A DNA stretch of 64,000 nucleotides, taken from contig CATNEN010000015.1 of NCBI GenBank assembly GCA_950097015.1, positions 1,347,501 to 1,411,500 on the forward strand. The letters are read 5' to 3'. This document shows, piece by piece, positions 17,659 through 29,200 of this stretch. Positions within the stretch are counted from its first letter, which is position 1; every line of letters begins with the position of its first letter. This DNA comes from Macrostomum hystrix (lineage: Eukaryota; Platyhelminthes; Macrostomidae). Made by a program: the position numbers and the translations under genes. The notes under the pieces were generated by a model. It searched no databases and was not told the DNA's origin. It saw nothing but the letters and a program-made list of their open reading frames with translations.

Positions 17659-20125
17659 TCACACCTCCAGCAGAAGCCGCACTGAGCGGAGAGACAACAT
17701 CTCGGATTTGGTGTACCATACCATGTAGGTCCAGTCTAATGTCTCTCTTGAGGGAAAAAGTCCGTTGGGACCGAAGTGATGGCAACGGTTGAACCACCAC
17801 CCTGCCTTGCCCCAAACATTCGAGCATGAGTCGCTGGAGTGTCTGTCATTGTCGCTGTCCATGGTGGAGAAGCGCGCTCTATTGCTGCTCGCCATAGCAT
17901 CGAATCCGACAGTGGACCTGTCCCACAGCATCTCTCGGTACGTCATCTCATATTTGGTGCTGGCGCCTCCCACCTGGAATCCAGCAAACTCAGCATGCAG
18001 CTCAGTCCCATTCCACAGCTTCATCTCCACTCTGAGTTTGGCACCGCCTGCGCTGAGCGAGTGGATGGCGGAGAGACCTGCGGGATCGGACAGAAGTCGG
18101 AGGCGCTGATGTGAATAGCCAGATTCAGCTGACAATCGATAAACAGATTTTGCAGTGAAGCTGCTTGCGGCTTTGAGTTTCCCGTCCTGTTATACTACAG
18201 TGGTCCTTGTCTTGGAGGTGAGCCAAAATTACATCCTCTACGAGCGTATTTAGTCCCGTTTCATTAGGGTCAGTTGGCTTTGCTGTCCCCCTTGGACCTG
18301 TCTAGCAAATCATGCCTCTCACAACAGTGGTCTTCTTCCCTTGGTACCAGGTATCTTGGCCAATCAGTCTCACTCAAAGCTACCAAGTGCATCAGCGGTA
18401 GGGTAGTTGCGGAGAGATGAGGTCCAGTTCTCAATTTTCTAACTCTCGGATGCCGGTACCGCCTTCATGAGCTAGAGGCTGGAAAAGGGCGACATTAAAA
18501 TGAAATGACCACAAGCAGCTCTCTGACCTGTCCAGAAGTCGGAGTTGTCGCCGAAGCCAGTCTCGTACTCAGCCCAGTTGCGCTGGAAGCTCACAGTCCC
18601 AGTGAGTCGCTGCTGAATCTTTACGAAGCATCTGCCGTCACGCCTGACTAGAAGCGCTTCAGTTTCAGAGATCGGACCACAGTTAGTAGTGCAGCACAGC
18701 TTGAGGCACTGCTTGAGACTTGAGCAGCTCACTGCTCTCGTGGATGGCTTCATTCGCCAGGGCAATAATTCGACACTCGATTCAACGCTGCAGTTGTCGG
18801 GTAAGAGAAAAGTCGCTCGCCATTTCGTGTGACGCCAGAAATCGGCTGGCTCCGACTCCAGCGATGATCTGAAACCAGAGGAAAGCTTACTGGCTTTAAA
18901 CATAAAACAATTAAGTCACTGGCTATAGACATAATCGAATTGAGTTAAACCAAAGAAGTCTTAAAAAGTTCCAGTACCTCAACCCGCGGCATTGTTCCAA
19001 AGTTTGGCAATGCACAAGCAGCTGAGCCGACCTCCAGTCTGCAGACAACCTCAGCGGACCGATTGAGAAGCGAGAACTCAAGGCCGAGCTCACAATGCTC
19101 TCAGCACTCCACAGTTTCATGAAGGTGACCGAGCGAGGAAACAGATCAGCCAGCTGAGACTTCACAGCTTCCAGTGTGACCTCATCTTCCAGCACTACAT
19201 CCAGCTTGAGGTAGTACATGCTACGGCTGTAGTCATACATGACTGACTTGCTGCTCAAGCTGCTGATGTTGTGGCAGAGCAGAGGCTCGATGAGTAAGTG
19301 GCCCTTGATGTCGAGTCTCTGGTGCACTCGAGCAGTGCAGCTCTCGAGGTTGATCGAGCGAACAAACCGCAGTGGACGACACGAGGAAATGTTGTACCGG
19401 CTTCTGTACAGTTCTGGCTCAAAGAAGATGTAATTCTTTTGCAATACATTATAGCTGAAACTGTGGCATTCTCTGTTCGCAACAATGGATGCTGAGAGCC
19501 GCACTCGAGATAAAGCAAGTCGTGGATTTGAGCTGATGTTTGAGCTGAAGACCACATGTGGCTCGATTGATTGCAGAAATCGCATTGACGAAAATCCCTG
19601 CAGCCACGTGTCATAGGAGGCTCTGTTGGCGGTGCTGTCGCTGCCAGGGCGTTCTTTGAATCCGAGTCTCAGAGTTGCGATGGGTTCGTCAGGACTCCAC
19701 AAGAGTCCAACACCAACTATTGATGAGTTGGGGTCAAACGAGAGGCTAATGTCTCTGACTGCCGCAAAACTCACAGACCTCGGTGACAGATGCCTGAGCT
19801 GACGTTGAACCTCTTCAAGCATGTTGGCATCCCTCAGGACAACAGGCACACTCACGTACAGCTGTTGAGTGACTGGGTCGAGTCTCAGAAGCAATCTTTC
19901 AAGCCTGTCCGTCACGCACATGACCGGCTCGACTGCCAAGTGAGGACCGTCGCTCGCTCCCGTGTCGTGCACGAACAGCGCGCAGCCGTTCACATTGAGC
20001 TGGGCGACGAAGCGGAGCTTCGGTGAGCCTGTGGCTGCGCACTGGGAGACCTGGCCAGCTGCCAGCGAGCAGAGCAGCAGAGCCAGCGCTGCAGTTTCCA
20101 CAACTTGCACACTGAAGGATTTCAT
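17659..20125 (-). CDS. Fibrinogen-related secreted protein (paralog B), complete, three exons
   Basis: Exons 20125-18978, 18868-18528 and 18077-17659 join in phase (2, then 1) to 635 codons plus stop. The exon 1 donor could also be 18984, a 6-base difference in the same phase. Introns are 109 and 450 bases; the first acceptor follows TTTCCTCTGGTTTCAG. Residues 1-28 are a signal peptide. An unnamed domain occurs twice (about 36-125 and 252-340): LRFVAQLN/LRFVRSIN, HLAVEPVMC/HLLIEPLLC, LSPRSVSF/LFPRSVTF, each with a Cys pair. Residues about 462-634 are a fibrinogen C-terminal domain: FVKIQQR, WAEYETGFGD, ARFSTMDSDND (calcium site), DSCSNVWGKAGWWFNRCH. Such proteins often act as secreted lectins in recognition or immunity (family knowledge). 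The fibrinogen domain's usual N-terminal Cys segment is poorly conserved. Confidence 0.8.
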
Positions 20126-20425
20126 TGCATTGCACAGAGATTTGGTTTGAAAGCTTTCTATTTAGAGTTATGACGTTGCAGTTTGTGCAGAGCGTGAGGC
20201 AGTCAGGACAATCCGTGTCTGAGCTACTGTTAAATACTCTCTGCTAGGCATGGGGTGGTCGCTGCAGCACCCGATGCGTTCGCAAGGACTTAACGATTTT
20301 GTTTATGCTGAAACCGTGACAAACAATTCCATTAATTGCTGGAATACTTTCTTACATCCTTGTGATTGCAGCTTAGTGCGAAGTAACTGTGGAGTGTGAA
20401 CTGCCGAGCAAACAGTTCAGCGCTC
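20126..20425 (-). repeat. Duplicated 5' flank of paralog B (partner at 825-1115)
   Basis: Leader and upstream DNA shared with paralog A. The first 60 bases differ by about two substitutions, then divergence rises. It includes TTAAATACTCTCTGCTA and GTGACAAACAATTCC blocks and probably contains the shared promoter. Confidence 0.65.
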
Positions 20426-22363
20426 AAAACGGTGCTATTTTTATTATATTTTTATCCGATGGAATAAGTTGAACTACTCCTGTGTATTTTTCCGATTTTT
20501 CAAATTTAACATTTAATATTTCCCGAACCTTTACCAGTTTTCCCAACGTGTAATATGTCAATCGATAGAAAGTATCAAGATCGATCTATTAATTCTTCTT
20601 TTAAGTCATTGTACGTAATTTCTCATACGATTCTAACAAACCCATAGAAGCGAAAAACTAAAAAGCTGTGTTACGCTAGCTTCATCCCAGGGTGCATCTT
20701 GCCACTGAAAAAACCAAAAGCATAAAAGATGCGCAACAAGTGTTTCTTCAGAATGAGATTTCAACATTTTTTGCGCTTTGGGCAAAAACCCTGAAAAAAT
20801 AGAGTGAAAAGCTTTATAATTCAATTTTGGCATGAAGCATACAAAAATCATGCTTTTAGGAATTATAGTTTCCGATAGAAAATTGTGATAAAAATCGATG
20901 ACTAAATTTTCAGTTCTTCAGAATGTTTTTAGTAGTACTATAATAGTAGGTAGTGTGAAGTCACTTTGCATAGAAAGTACCTTTGCCTCCGTTCCCTGCG
21001 TTTTCGCCGTTGATGTGATCCTGTGAGTGGTACTGCGACTCTTCCCGGTCGTTATGGCCAAAATGGTGCCGTAACTCACTCAGTGTCTCCTTGAATATCT
21101 ATATATACTCGTATATATACATATTGCTGATTTCACGCCTTTAGGTTTCTAGCAGTTGTGTTACTATATTAATACTGTCAGTAGACGTCGACGTACATCC
21201 ATGCTGTCCCTAAAATATTTTCGCAATCTTACCAATGTTATTCTCCCTCAGCCAATGAGCGTGCGAGCTCTCTGTTTGCTCAATTTATCGATCGCCCTCG
21301 TTTTCAGTCGGCCTAGCCTATTTAACTAGGCCCCCTGAGCCTGCCCGCGCTCCCACTCTTCCTCCACCGCGCCTCCTTACCTCCGCACCGCCTCCCTAAC
21401 GCACTGCCTTTCCACTGTCCTGCCGTTCTGTTTCCAGTGCTGTTCTGTTCCTATTTTTGTGCTGCCACGCTGTACCAGGATGTGTTTAGCCTATCTTCTG
21501 CTAGGCCTTCTGTTCTGTTAAAGTAAATAAATTACGATTATAATGCCCACATTTATGACGAAAGTCAACAGAAAATTTGATGGTCCTATACCTCTATCGT
21601 TACGGGCCCCCACAGCACAACTCGTTGTACGTATTTATGCAGAATTTTAAATTGGCGCGGAAATTACCGTATGAATAGCCTCAATATTGTTCGTACGGTA
21701 CTGTACGAATAGCCACTTCCAAGAACGAAAGCGATAACGAGCATAAAAAATACGAATAGCTTACGAGTATCTTTTTAAAAAAATCTAAACGTAATATAAA
21801 TTTCAGAGATGCCATTGTGATTCAGCGGAGTGCCGCTTCGCCGCCCTGATCGGCACCATGTCTAAACGGCAACGTCTGACGATCCGATGTTGTTGACATG
21901 TCAACAAATGAAATTTGTAATGAAATTAGTGACATTATAGCTGTAGGGCCTAGCTGTAGAATGTACAATTACAATTACAATTATATTTGTACAATTGCGA
22001 ATTAAAATTAATTTAAATCACTAACATGTCATGTCACCGTTCAGCGGGCGAGTGCTGAACTATATCGCATTCCCTAATATAGTTCACCGTACGCACGAAT
22101 ATTGGGAATGAAGGAAAAGCTAAAGAGGAAACAAAACTAAGTAATTACGTATTACTTTTAATCTTAATCTAAATAAAGCTATTTACAAATTTAATAATTT
22201 GGCTACTAATCACGAAGTGGTGTGTGTTGTACTGTTGTAGGCCTATTTAATAATGAATCAAATCCCACAGAATGGCACCAAAGTTGTTATTTGATTATTT
22301 AATAAATTCATCTTTTATCTTATCGCTGACACCAAAGTTGTAGTAGGCCTAATATTACAATAG
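20426..22363. other. Intergenic DNA; possible LTR-like segment at about 21200-21545
   Basis: No coding region recognised. At 21203-21550 a segment starts TGTCCC and contains CCAATGAGC, a C-rich stretch, TAAAGTAAATAAATTACGA and CCCACA, a layout like an LTR promoter and polyadenylation region, but I find no target duplication. Short direct repeats of ACCAAAGTTGT occur at 22270-22340. Confidence 0.3.
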
Positions 22364-22606
22364 TGTGTCGGAGAGTGCACTCTACCCCAGACAGCCGGCC
22401 CCAGACATCACACCACTGTCTGGGCGGATGCGTCACCCCTGCTCGCGCAGTCGCATTGGTTTGCGATCCTCAGTGGGGTTGGGGACATGGAGAAGTCGCG
22501 CTGGCCTTTATAAGGCTCTTTGCCTCAGGCACAGAGCCCTCACACCTTTTTGCGAACTCAAATAAACACGAACTCGTTAGCACAGCCTACTCGGCAACCC
22601 GCTACA
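22364..22606 (+). mobile_element. Solo LTR, 243 bp
   Basis: Starts TGTGTCGG, ends GCTACA, and is flanked by a 4-bp duplication ATAG (22360-22363 and 22607-22610). Inside are TATAAGG (about 22508-22514) and AATAAA (22561-22566) at the spacing of an LTR promoter and polyadenylation signal. No internal domain remains, so it is the product of LTR recombination. Similar to neither of the other LTRs in the window. Confidence 0.65.
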
Positions 22607-22610
22607 ATAG

Positions 22611-24541
22611 CTTACTAATGCCACCAAAGTTGTACTAGGGCTATCTTTTATCTTGCTGCTGTTATCACAATCTAGCAGATATGTTTTAAACTGGCGGTCC
22701 TTAAATGGGCAGTTTAACACTTAATATTCCTCAACGTTATTCCCTTCGTAAGCTTCAGTACTCTAATGGTAGCGTTCACTTCACACGATCTGGTAGCGTC
22801 TGTATTGCACGAGCGGTAAATTAAGCAACTGAATGGATTTCTCCAGTCAATTAGGCGTCCCCGAAATTAGACTTTAGCAGTTTCCTCTTGGTAATATTCT
22901 TGGTATAGTTCTTAGTATAGTTGTTAGTATGGTTCTTAGTATGGTTCTTAGTATGGTTCTCCGTTTATTTCTTAGTATTCTCCTCTCTAATAAAATGAAT
23001 AACACAATATACTTCTTTCACAAGGCACTACTTTTTATATCTTGGACGCACTTCTTGACTCCTGAGACTCATGAAACGCTTTTTCACAAAAGTGAAAGGC
23101 TTTTTTCAGTCTTCTAGTGGCGGCTATTTTACAGTACGTGTTTAAAACAAAAGATATTTACAGCATAACTACTATTTGGTAATAACTACTATTGGTAAAG
23201 TGAATAGAAAAACAAAATGTTTATTTTTGCGCGTATTTTTAACTTTTTTACATTTTTATACGTATAAACACAACACATATTAGAACATATTTACAAAATA
23301 AATAAAACGTATTTAAACTGTTATCACTTGCATCGTGTAAATACTCTCCACCAGATATTTCATTCTGTTATAAAGTTCTGTTTGAATTTCATGATCTTGA
23401 TTGGCAAGTACTATAATTTGTTACCAATAATTCAATTGCGAGTAGATATTTGCAGGTAATATATGTTTTAAGCTTGTTACTTATGTATCTACGCAGTACG
23501 ATTAAGTGAGTTTTTTCTACCTGCAGAATTTTAGCTCTAGCCTACTATAGCGCTTCAAGATTTATTTCTCTTCTTCTTCACTTGTTGTTTTCCTATAGTT
23601 TGTCTAGCGGTTTATTGCAGTCTAAAAGTCTTGAAGGCTATAACTCCTAACGACTATCGAAGCTCAGTATTTCGGCTGGTCGTAGTGATCTCTCTAGATC
23701 GTTATCGCTGATTCTACTTAATAAAGAACGCAAACACAATGATTTTCTAGTTTATCTAAACGGAGCTCGAAGTGAGTCTATAACTAACTCGCGCGGCGAA
23801 TCTTTTTCCGCGCTCCGCACCGATATATATAGTGTCTTTAAAACCCCTCGATCCGAGGGGGAGATAATACCATAGCAACAGTACGCATGAGAATTGGGGT
23901 TGAGTGAGGTCGCAGCCTCGAGTCTAGTACAGTTATTATCATTAAACTAGTTGGTTGGCAGGCACGCCAACCCCTTTTCTTTCATCGATCCCGCCTTCTT
24001 GTGCGGTCTCGGCCTCCTCCCGATCTCGTTCCCGATCGGGTCCGGGCGGCTCCAGTTTCGGCAGGGTTGGGTCGATGCAGGCAGCTGCAGGTCGGGACAG
24101 GCCGGGTTGATTCCGGGAGCTCCACGTCAGCACAGCTGCGTTCCGGTCTCGGGCCATTCCACGTCAGCACAGCTGCGGATCCGGTCTCCGGCAGCTCCAC
24201 GTCGGCACAGCTGCTGTCCTGCCGAACCGGGCCTGCGCTGAAATGAATAGTTGATCTCTGGGGGCGGATTTTGTCTAATCATTCTCCTTTCGGTTGCTCG
24301 TACTTTCTGCTGTTGCTATTTTTGGCTTTTGCTTCCTACTAACGCCCACTTAAATTCCATTCAGATTTCTAAGTCTTATACCTACAGTGTACGTTATTGA
24401 AGCCAAAAGGGAACTTCCATTATAGGCTAGACAGTTCAGATTAGCCACAGTACTCTGGCGTGTTAGCTCATGTGTACATTAGTGCGCTGCACTTGGAGTG
24501 TACAGCGACTGAGTGTACAGTCCTACTCGTTTTTGGCAACA
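22611..24541. other. Intergenic DNA with a short tandem repeat
   Basis: 22920-22980 holds several TTAGTATGGTTC repeats. 24116-24235 has three copies of a 35-40-base unit (CCACGTCAGCACAGCTGC ... TCCGGTCTC). A sharp GC rise starts near 23940. No gene supported. Confidence 0.45.
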
Positions 24542-24548
24542 TATAAAT
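24542..24548 (+). promoter_or_regulatory. TATA box of the small gene at 24617
   Basis: TATAAAT 69 bases upstream of the start codon, in otherwise unremarkable DNA. Confidence 0.4.
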
Positions 24549-24616
24549 TCCCTTCCTTCTTAGGCCACGCAGAAAGATTCGTTGCCTAATTCAATCTGTA
24601 ATTAATAAGACAAGCA

Positions 24617-25237
24617 ATGGCTTCATCCCCAGAGTTACAGAAAGTAGTTATTGAACTCTATGTAGTCCAACGGCCGTTGAGCAGTAAGCGCAATGATCAA
24701 GTCTCCGGTCACAAGGTACCTCACCAGGGCTGTGTGGCCGTCACAAAGGACGGCGATAAGTACCTCATTGAGAAAGGTGAGTGGCATGAATATTTTCTCA
24801 AAGATTTTTTGTAAAAGACGACTTCAGGATGTCACCATCAGGATCAGCGAAGCGCTGACTCATGTACCAGACCCTCCTCCTCAGGTGTCGCCCCTGACGA
24901 CTTTAATGAGCTCCACCGAATCGGAGGCGAGAAGGGCAGCCGCATTGTGAAGATCAGCAGCATGCTGCCCCCGGGTTTCGAGATCGTCCAGACGGTGACT
25001 GTGTTATGTGAGGCCACGCTGCATCAACTGCTCGAAGCGAGCGGGTGCGGCTACAACTTCCTCTGCAGCAACTGCTGGAACTCCACTGAGAGCATGAAGA
25101 AAGTCGTGACTGATGACCTTCACCTGCCGTGGCAATTTGGAGCTGGACTTTCGGTCGGCGTCATAGCTGTTTTTGCCATGGTGCTGTTTGCCGTTGGAAG
25201 ACTGGTTCTTGGCGCTGCTACGGTGAGTTTCTGTTAG
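24617..25237 (+). CDS. Small membrane protein, possibly LRAT/PLAAT-like papain-fold
   Basis: Exon 1 runs 24617-24776 (ATG, donor GTGAGT, phase 1). After a 51-base intron, exon 2 begins at 24828 (acceptor CTTCAG) and stays open to TAG at 25235-25237 (188 residues). A second GTGAGT at 25223 could instead splice exon 2 to an unseen third exon after residue 184. Features seen: VSGHKVPHQGCVAVTKDGD with a His, then KYLIEKG; later LLEASGCGYNFLCSNCW with an NC pair; then a single membrane helix (FGAGLSVGVIAVFAMVLFAV) at about 156-180. The order His, NC, C-terminal helix resembles LRAT/PLAAT lipid acyltransferases. That family call is by pattern only; the exon structure is better supported than the function. 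Confidence 0.55.
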
Positions 25238-25466
25238 CCTTCGCTGTCACTCAAAGCCTTCGCTGTCACTCAAAGGCTTGGCTGTCACTCAAGCCTTCGC
25301 TGTCACTCAAAGCCTTGACTGTCACTCAAAGCCTTCGCTGTCACTCAAAGGCTTGGCTGTCACTCAAAGCCTTCGCTGTCACTCAAAGGCTTGGCTGTCA
25401 CTCAAAGCCTTCGCTGTCACTGAATCCTTCGCTGTCACTCAAAGGCTTCACTGTCACTCAAAGCTG
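25238..25466. repeat. 19-bp minisatellite (TTCGCTGTCACTCAAAGCC)n
   Basis: About 12 copies with C/G variants (TTGGCTGTCACTCAAAGGC). It starts 15 bases after the exon 2 GTGAGT of the preceding gene, so it lies either in that gene's 3' UTR or at the start of a further intron. Confidence 0.88.
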
Positions 25467-25902
25467 AGAAGTTTACAAATCGCCAAATTTCACTTTATCG
25501 CCAATTTCAGCGTCAGTAAGCTTCGAGCTTTGAGACTTCGAGTCAGCTTTGCTATGAGCTCATTAGCAAAGCAAACTTAGTAAAGCGACGATGATGATTG
25601 AAGCCAATGCTAGAAATCAAGAAGCATGGGTAACTCGCAAACAGTAAAATTAAGACTGTTTTATCTCTTCACTCATTTATCTGTTTGCCTCTATATACTC
25701 GTACTATATATTACTTATGACACACCCGAAGTAGCATATTGGTTCCTAACGCAACTAGGTACGAGCTACATAGCCGGGCTCGACGAGTGCAAAAAAATCT
25801 TATTAGCTTTTAATAAATCTTCCTGATTTCAAATATTAATTTTTTTCTGCTACTGGCGAAATAGCGCCCACCGTTATATTGAAATACTAATTTACCTACC
25901 TG
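25467..25902. other. Intergenic DNA, no gene seen
   Basis: A 66-codon frame from 25626 is open but matches nothing I know. The region ends at the BEL/Pao insertion. Confidence 0.4.
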
Positions 25903-25907
25903 GTGAT

Positions 25908-26248
25908 TGTTCGGATGGTTATTATTTGTCGGGCTGCGTTGTTCTGCAAAATTATTATTATTATTTTTCTCGGCCTAGGTACATGGATGCCAAGGTTGTG
26001 TCGGCCCTTACTGTACGTTCTTTCCGCGTGCGCCAGCCACCCCATTTTTTATAGTATATCAAGCGCTGCTGGACGTTCAATAAGATTAAAGGTGTTGTGT
26101 TTTTTTGTTTGTTTGTTTTTCAATTAAAGATTGCCTGCGCGAGATCGCAGCGTTGACTGCAGGCTTTACGGAGGCCTGACCTAGTGTTAGAACAAAAAAG
26201 TTGATATCTTTGTTTCCTTCCGGTTCTCTTGTCTTTGACTGAAAAACA
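25908..26248 (+). repeat. 5' LTR of BEL/Pao element
   Basis: 341 bp, TG...CA; no differences seen from 32572-32912. TCAATAAGATTAAAG (26076-26090) could serve as the polyadenylation context. Confidence 0.93.
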
Positions 26249-26251
26249 TAG

Positions 26252-26264
26252 TGGTAGCAGAGCG
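26252..26264 (+). other. Primer binding site of BEL/Pao element
   Basis: TGGTAGCAGAGCG starts 3 bases inside the 5' LTR. Its first 11 bases are complementary to the 3' end of animal initiator tRNA-Met (CTCTGCTACCA). Confidence 0.6.
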
Positions 26265-26275
26265 TGGTTAGGAAA

Positions 26276-29200
26276 ATGCCAAAGGAAACAGAAGAATCTG
26301 AAGACCAGGCAAGCGCGGCCGCAGAGGAGCAAGAGCTTCAACTAATGGAGGCCAAGGCCAACAAGACCAAGGCAAAGACTGCGTTTACAAAAAGCAGAAA
26401 TCGGCTCGTGCAACGACTTGCAGCTGGGGCCAGCGATTTTTCTGAAGTGCAGCAACTCGCGACCACGCTGGAGCATCAGTTTGACGACGTCACGGCTGCA
26501 CTGGAGAAGCTGCTGGAGATCGCCGACGACAATATTCCGATGCGTCACCAGACCCTGAAGGAGATCGACACCGTAGAGAGCGATTACGGTGAAACAGTGA
26601 TTCTAATGACGGAAATGCTAAAAGGCGTTAGAAAGCAGGCTGCGGCTGAGGAAGAGGAAGGTGCGCGACTGGCGGAAAGGGAAGAACAAAAGCGATTGGA
26701 ACAGCAGCGTAAAGAGGCGGAGTTGAGGGCTCTAGAGCTGGAGAGTGCGCAGATAGAGCTTGAGAATGATTACCGGCGGCGGAACGAGCAGCTAGCAGAG
26801 GAGTTGAAGCGGCTAAGAGTTGTTACCGGCAAGGCAGACGGAGTTGGCGCAGGCACAAGCTTAACTGAGAGGGCCGAGTTAGAGAGAGATGAATCAGGTG
26901 GCAGGGGTAAGCAGGCTGATGGGACTGCCCACGAAGGGGGGTCTGAAACGCGATCGATACAGCCAATGCCTAGCCCAAAAACCCCAGCGGCTGTACAGTC
27001 ACGCTCGCCCAATGTACATCAGCAGACTGTGCATCCACTGAGTACGTCGAGAGGGGCAGAAGTTGAGGCACAAGTGAGCAATGATATGTGGCGCCAATTG
27101 CAGCGAGTTGCGATTCCTAACTTCGCCGGTGATAAGCGACAGTATGAAGGTTGGAAAGCCGCGTTTTATGCATGTGTGGATGCGGCACCCTCTTCTCAGG
27201 TGTACAAGTTGCTGCAGCTTAGGCAGTGCCTGCAAGGTGAAGCGTTGCGGCTCATAGCGAACTTAGGGCATTCAGAATATGCGTACAAGGCAGCACTGGA
27301 GAGACTGGAAAGAGAGTACGGAGGAGAGCGGCGTAGGCTGGTGCTAGTAATAGAAGATTTGGACAGTTTTCGTCCAATTGTGATGGAGAGCGCGCCTCAA
27401 CTAAAGAAGCTGGCGGACTTGTTAGATGTCGCGGTGATCAATCTGATGGAAGCAGGGCGAGAGTCGGAGCTTAATAGCAACGGTCTTCTGCATCTTCGAG
27501 TGCAGAAAAAGCTACCGACGGACACGCTAGCCCGCTATCATAGATGGATAGGAGACAGCGGAAGAGCTGACACATTGAGCGCTCTTCATCAATGGCTGCT
27601 GCGCGAATCGGAGTACCAGACGGTCGCTATGGAGGCTGTGCGAGGAATCGCTGCTCAAGGCGCATCAGGCTTGACAAAGCATGATAATAGTAAAAGATTC
27701 CCACCGCCGCAGCGTACGGAGACACTTCGAACTCACTTTGGAGAAACACCGGAGACTGGAGCGATCAGTGAGATACGAAAGAAGAGCTGCCGTTTCTGCG
27801 AAGGACCACATGGCGTCTGGGACTGCCCAAAGTTTGCTGAGCTGGATGTGGCAAAGCGGTGGGCAAAGGCTCGTGAGAAGAGGCTTTGCTTTCATTGTCT
27901 AGGTGTCAATCACTCCGGACTAACTTGTCGTCGCGCCAGACCTTGCGGAGTAGACGGTTGTCTTGGGAAACATCATTCGATGCTTCATCAAAATCGGGAA
28001 GCGAGGCCACCGGTGAGTAGAACGGAGGAAGCGTCAAAGAAGGCGGCGGTGTCTGGATCATGGTTGAAGAAGGAGCGCACGATGCTGGCTGAGGTGGCAA
28101 AAGAGACCGCGCTACGGACGGTGCCGGTAGTGCTAGTTGCTGGTGAACGTCAGGTGCGAATCAACGCGTTGCTGGATGATGCGAGCACTCGTACGTATCT
28201 CAATGCGGATGTAGCGGCCGAGCTAGGTCTAGAAGGAAAACCGCAGCGAATCAGTGTCAAAGTGCTTAACGGAGGAATCGAGTCGTTTGAAACAGCACCA
28301 GTCGAGGTCACGGTTCAAAGTATCGACGGCGCATTTGAAGCAAGCGTGGTAGCGTTCACGGCAGAGAAGGTGACGGGCGGCATGAAGGCAGTTGATTGGA
28401 GCAGACTGGCTGAGCACTGGGCGCACCTCCGAGGAATTCCCTTTGATTCCACAGCAGGCCGTCCAACTGTCGATATGCTGATTGGAGTCGACAATGCAGA
28501 GATGCATCTGGCATGCAAAGAAGTCTGCGGAATGCCTGGTGAGCCAATAGCAAGGCTAACACCAATCGGATGGACCTGTATCGGTCAAGTGGATCAGGAG
28601 GGAGGCAGCAACCAGAGATTGGAATCGTTCCTCTGTCACGAGTGCCAAGACCAGGTCAACAGTGAGATACAGAAGTTGTGGACGATCGATGACGTGCCAG
28701 ACTCTGCTGCGCTGAATGGTGGCAGGGGTACGCTAACGAAGGATGAGCAGTGCGCGTTGAAAGCAGTAAAAAACTCGATGACTATGGTGGACGGCAGATA
28801 TCAGGTGTCAATTCCATGGAAGGCGCGGGACTGTGAGCTGCCGAATAACCGAGAGATGGCGGAGCGGAGACTGGTGAGCACAGAGAAGAGGCTGCAGCAA
28901 AGAGAGGGATTAACAAGAGAATATCAGGCGGTGCTGGACGGTCAGCTGGCAAAAGGCTATGTCAAGAAGGTCGGAGACATTAACGAAAGTCAAGCCACCA
29001 ATTGGTATCTGCCGCATTTTCCTGTCATCCGTGAAGACAAGGATACCACCAAGGTGCGAATGGTCTTCGATGCATCGGCGCGTAGTCAAGGAAAAAGTCT
29101 GAACGACATTATTCTGCCAGGGCCAAAGCTGCAGAATGACCTCTTTAAAGTGCTGCTACGTTTTCGTCGTGGTCCCGTAGCGGTCGTCTGCGACATCGAA

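Noticed and set aside
21203-21550. Second solo LTR
   Set aside because: Promoter-like layout and TGT...ACA ends are suggestive, but flanks share no target duplication; left as a note only.
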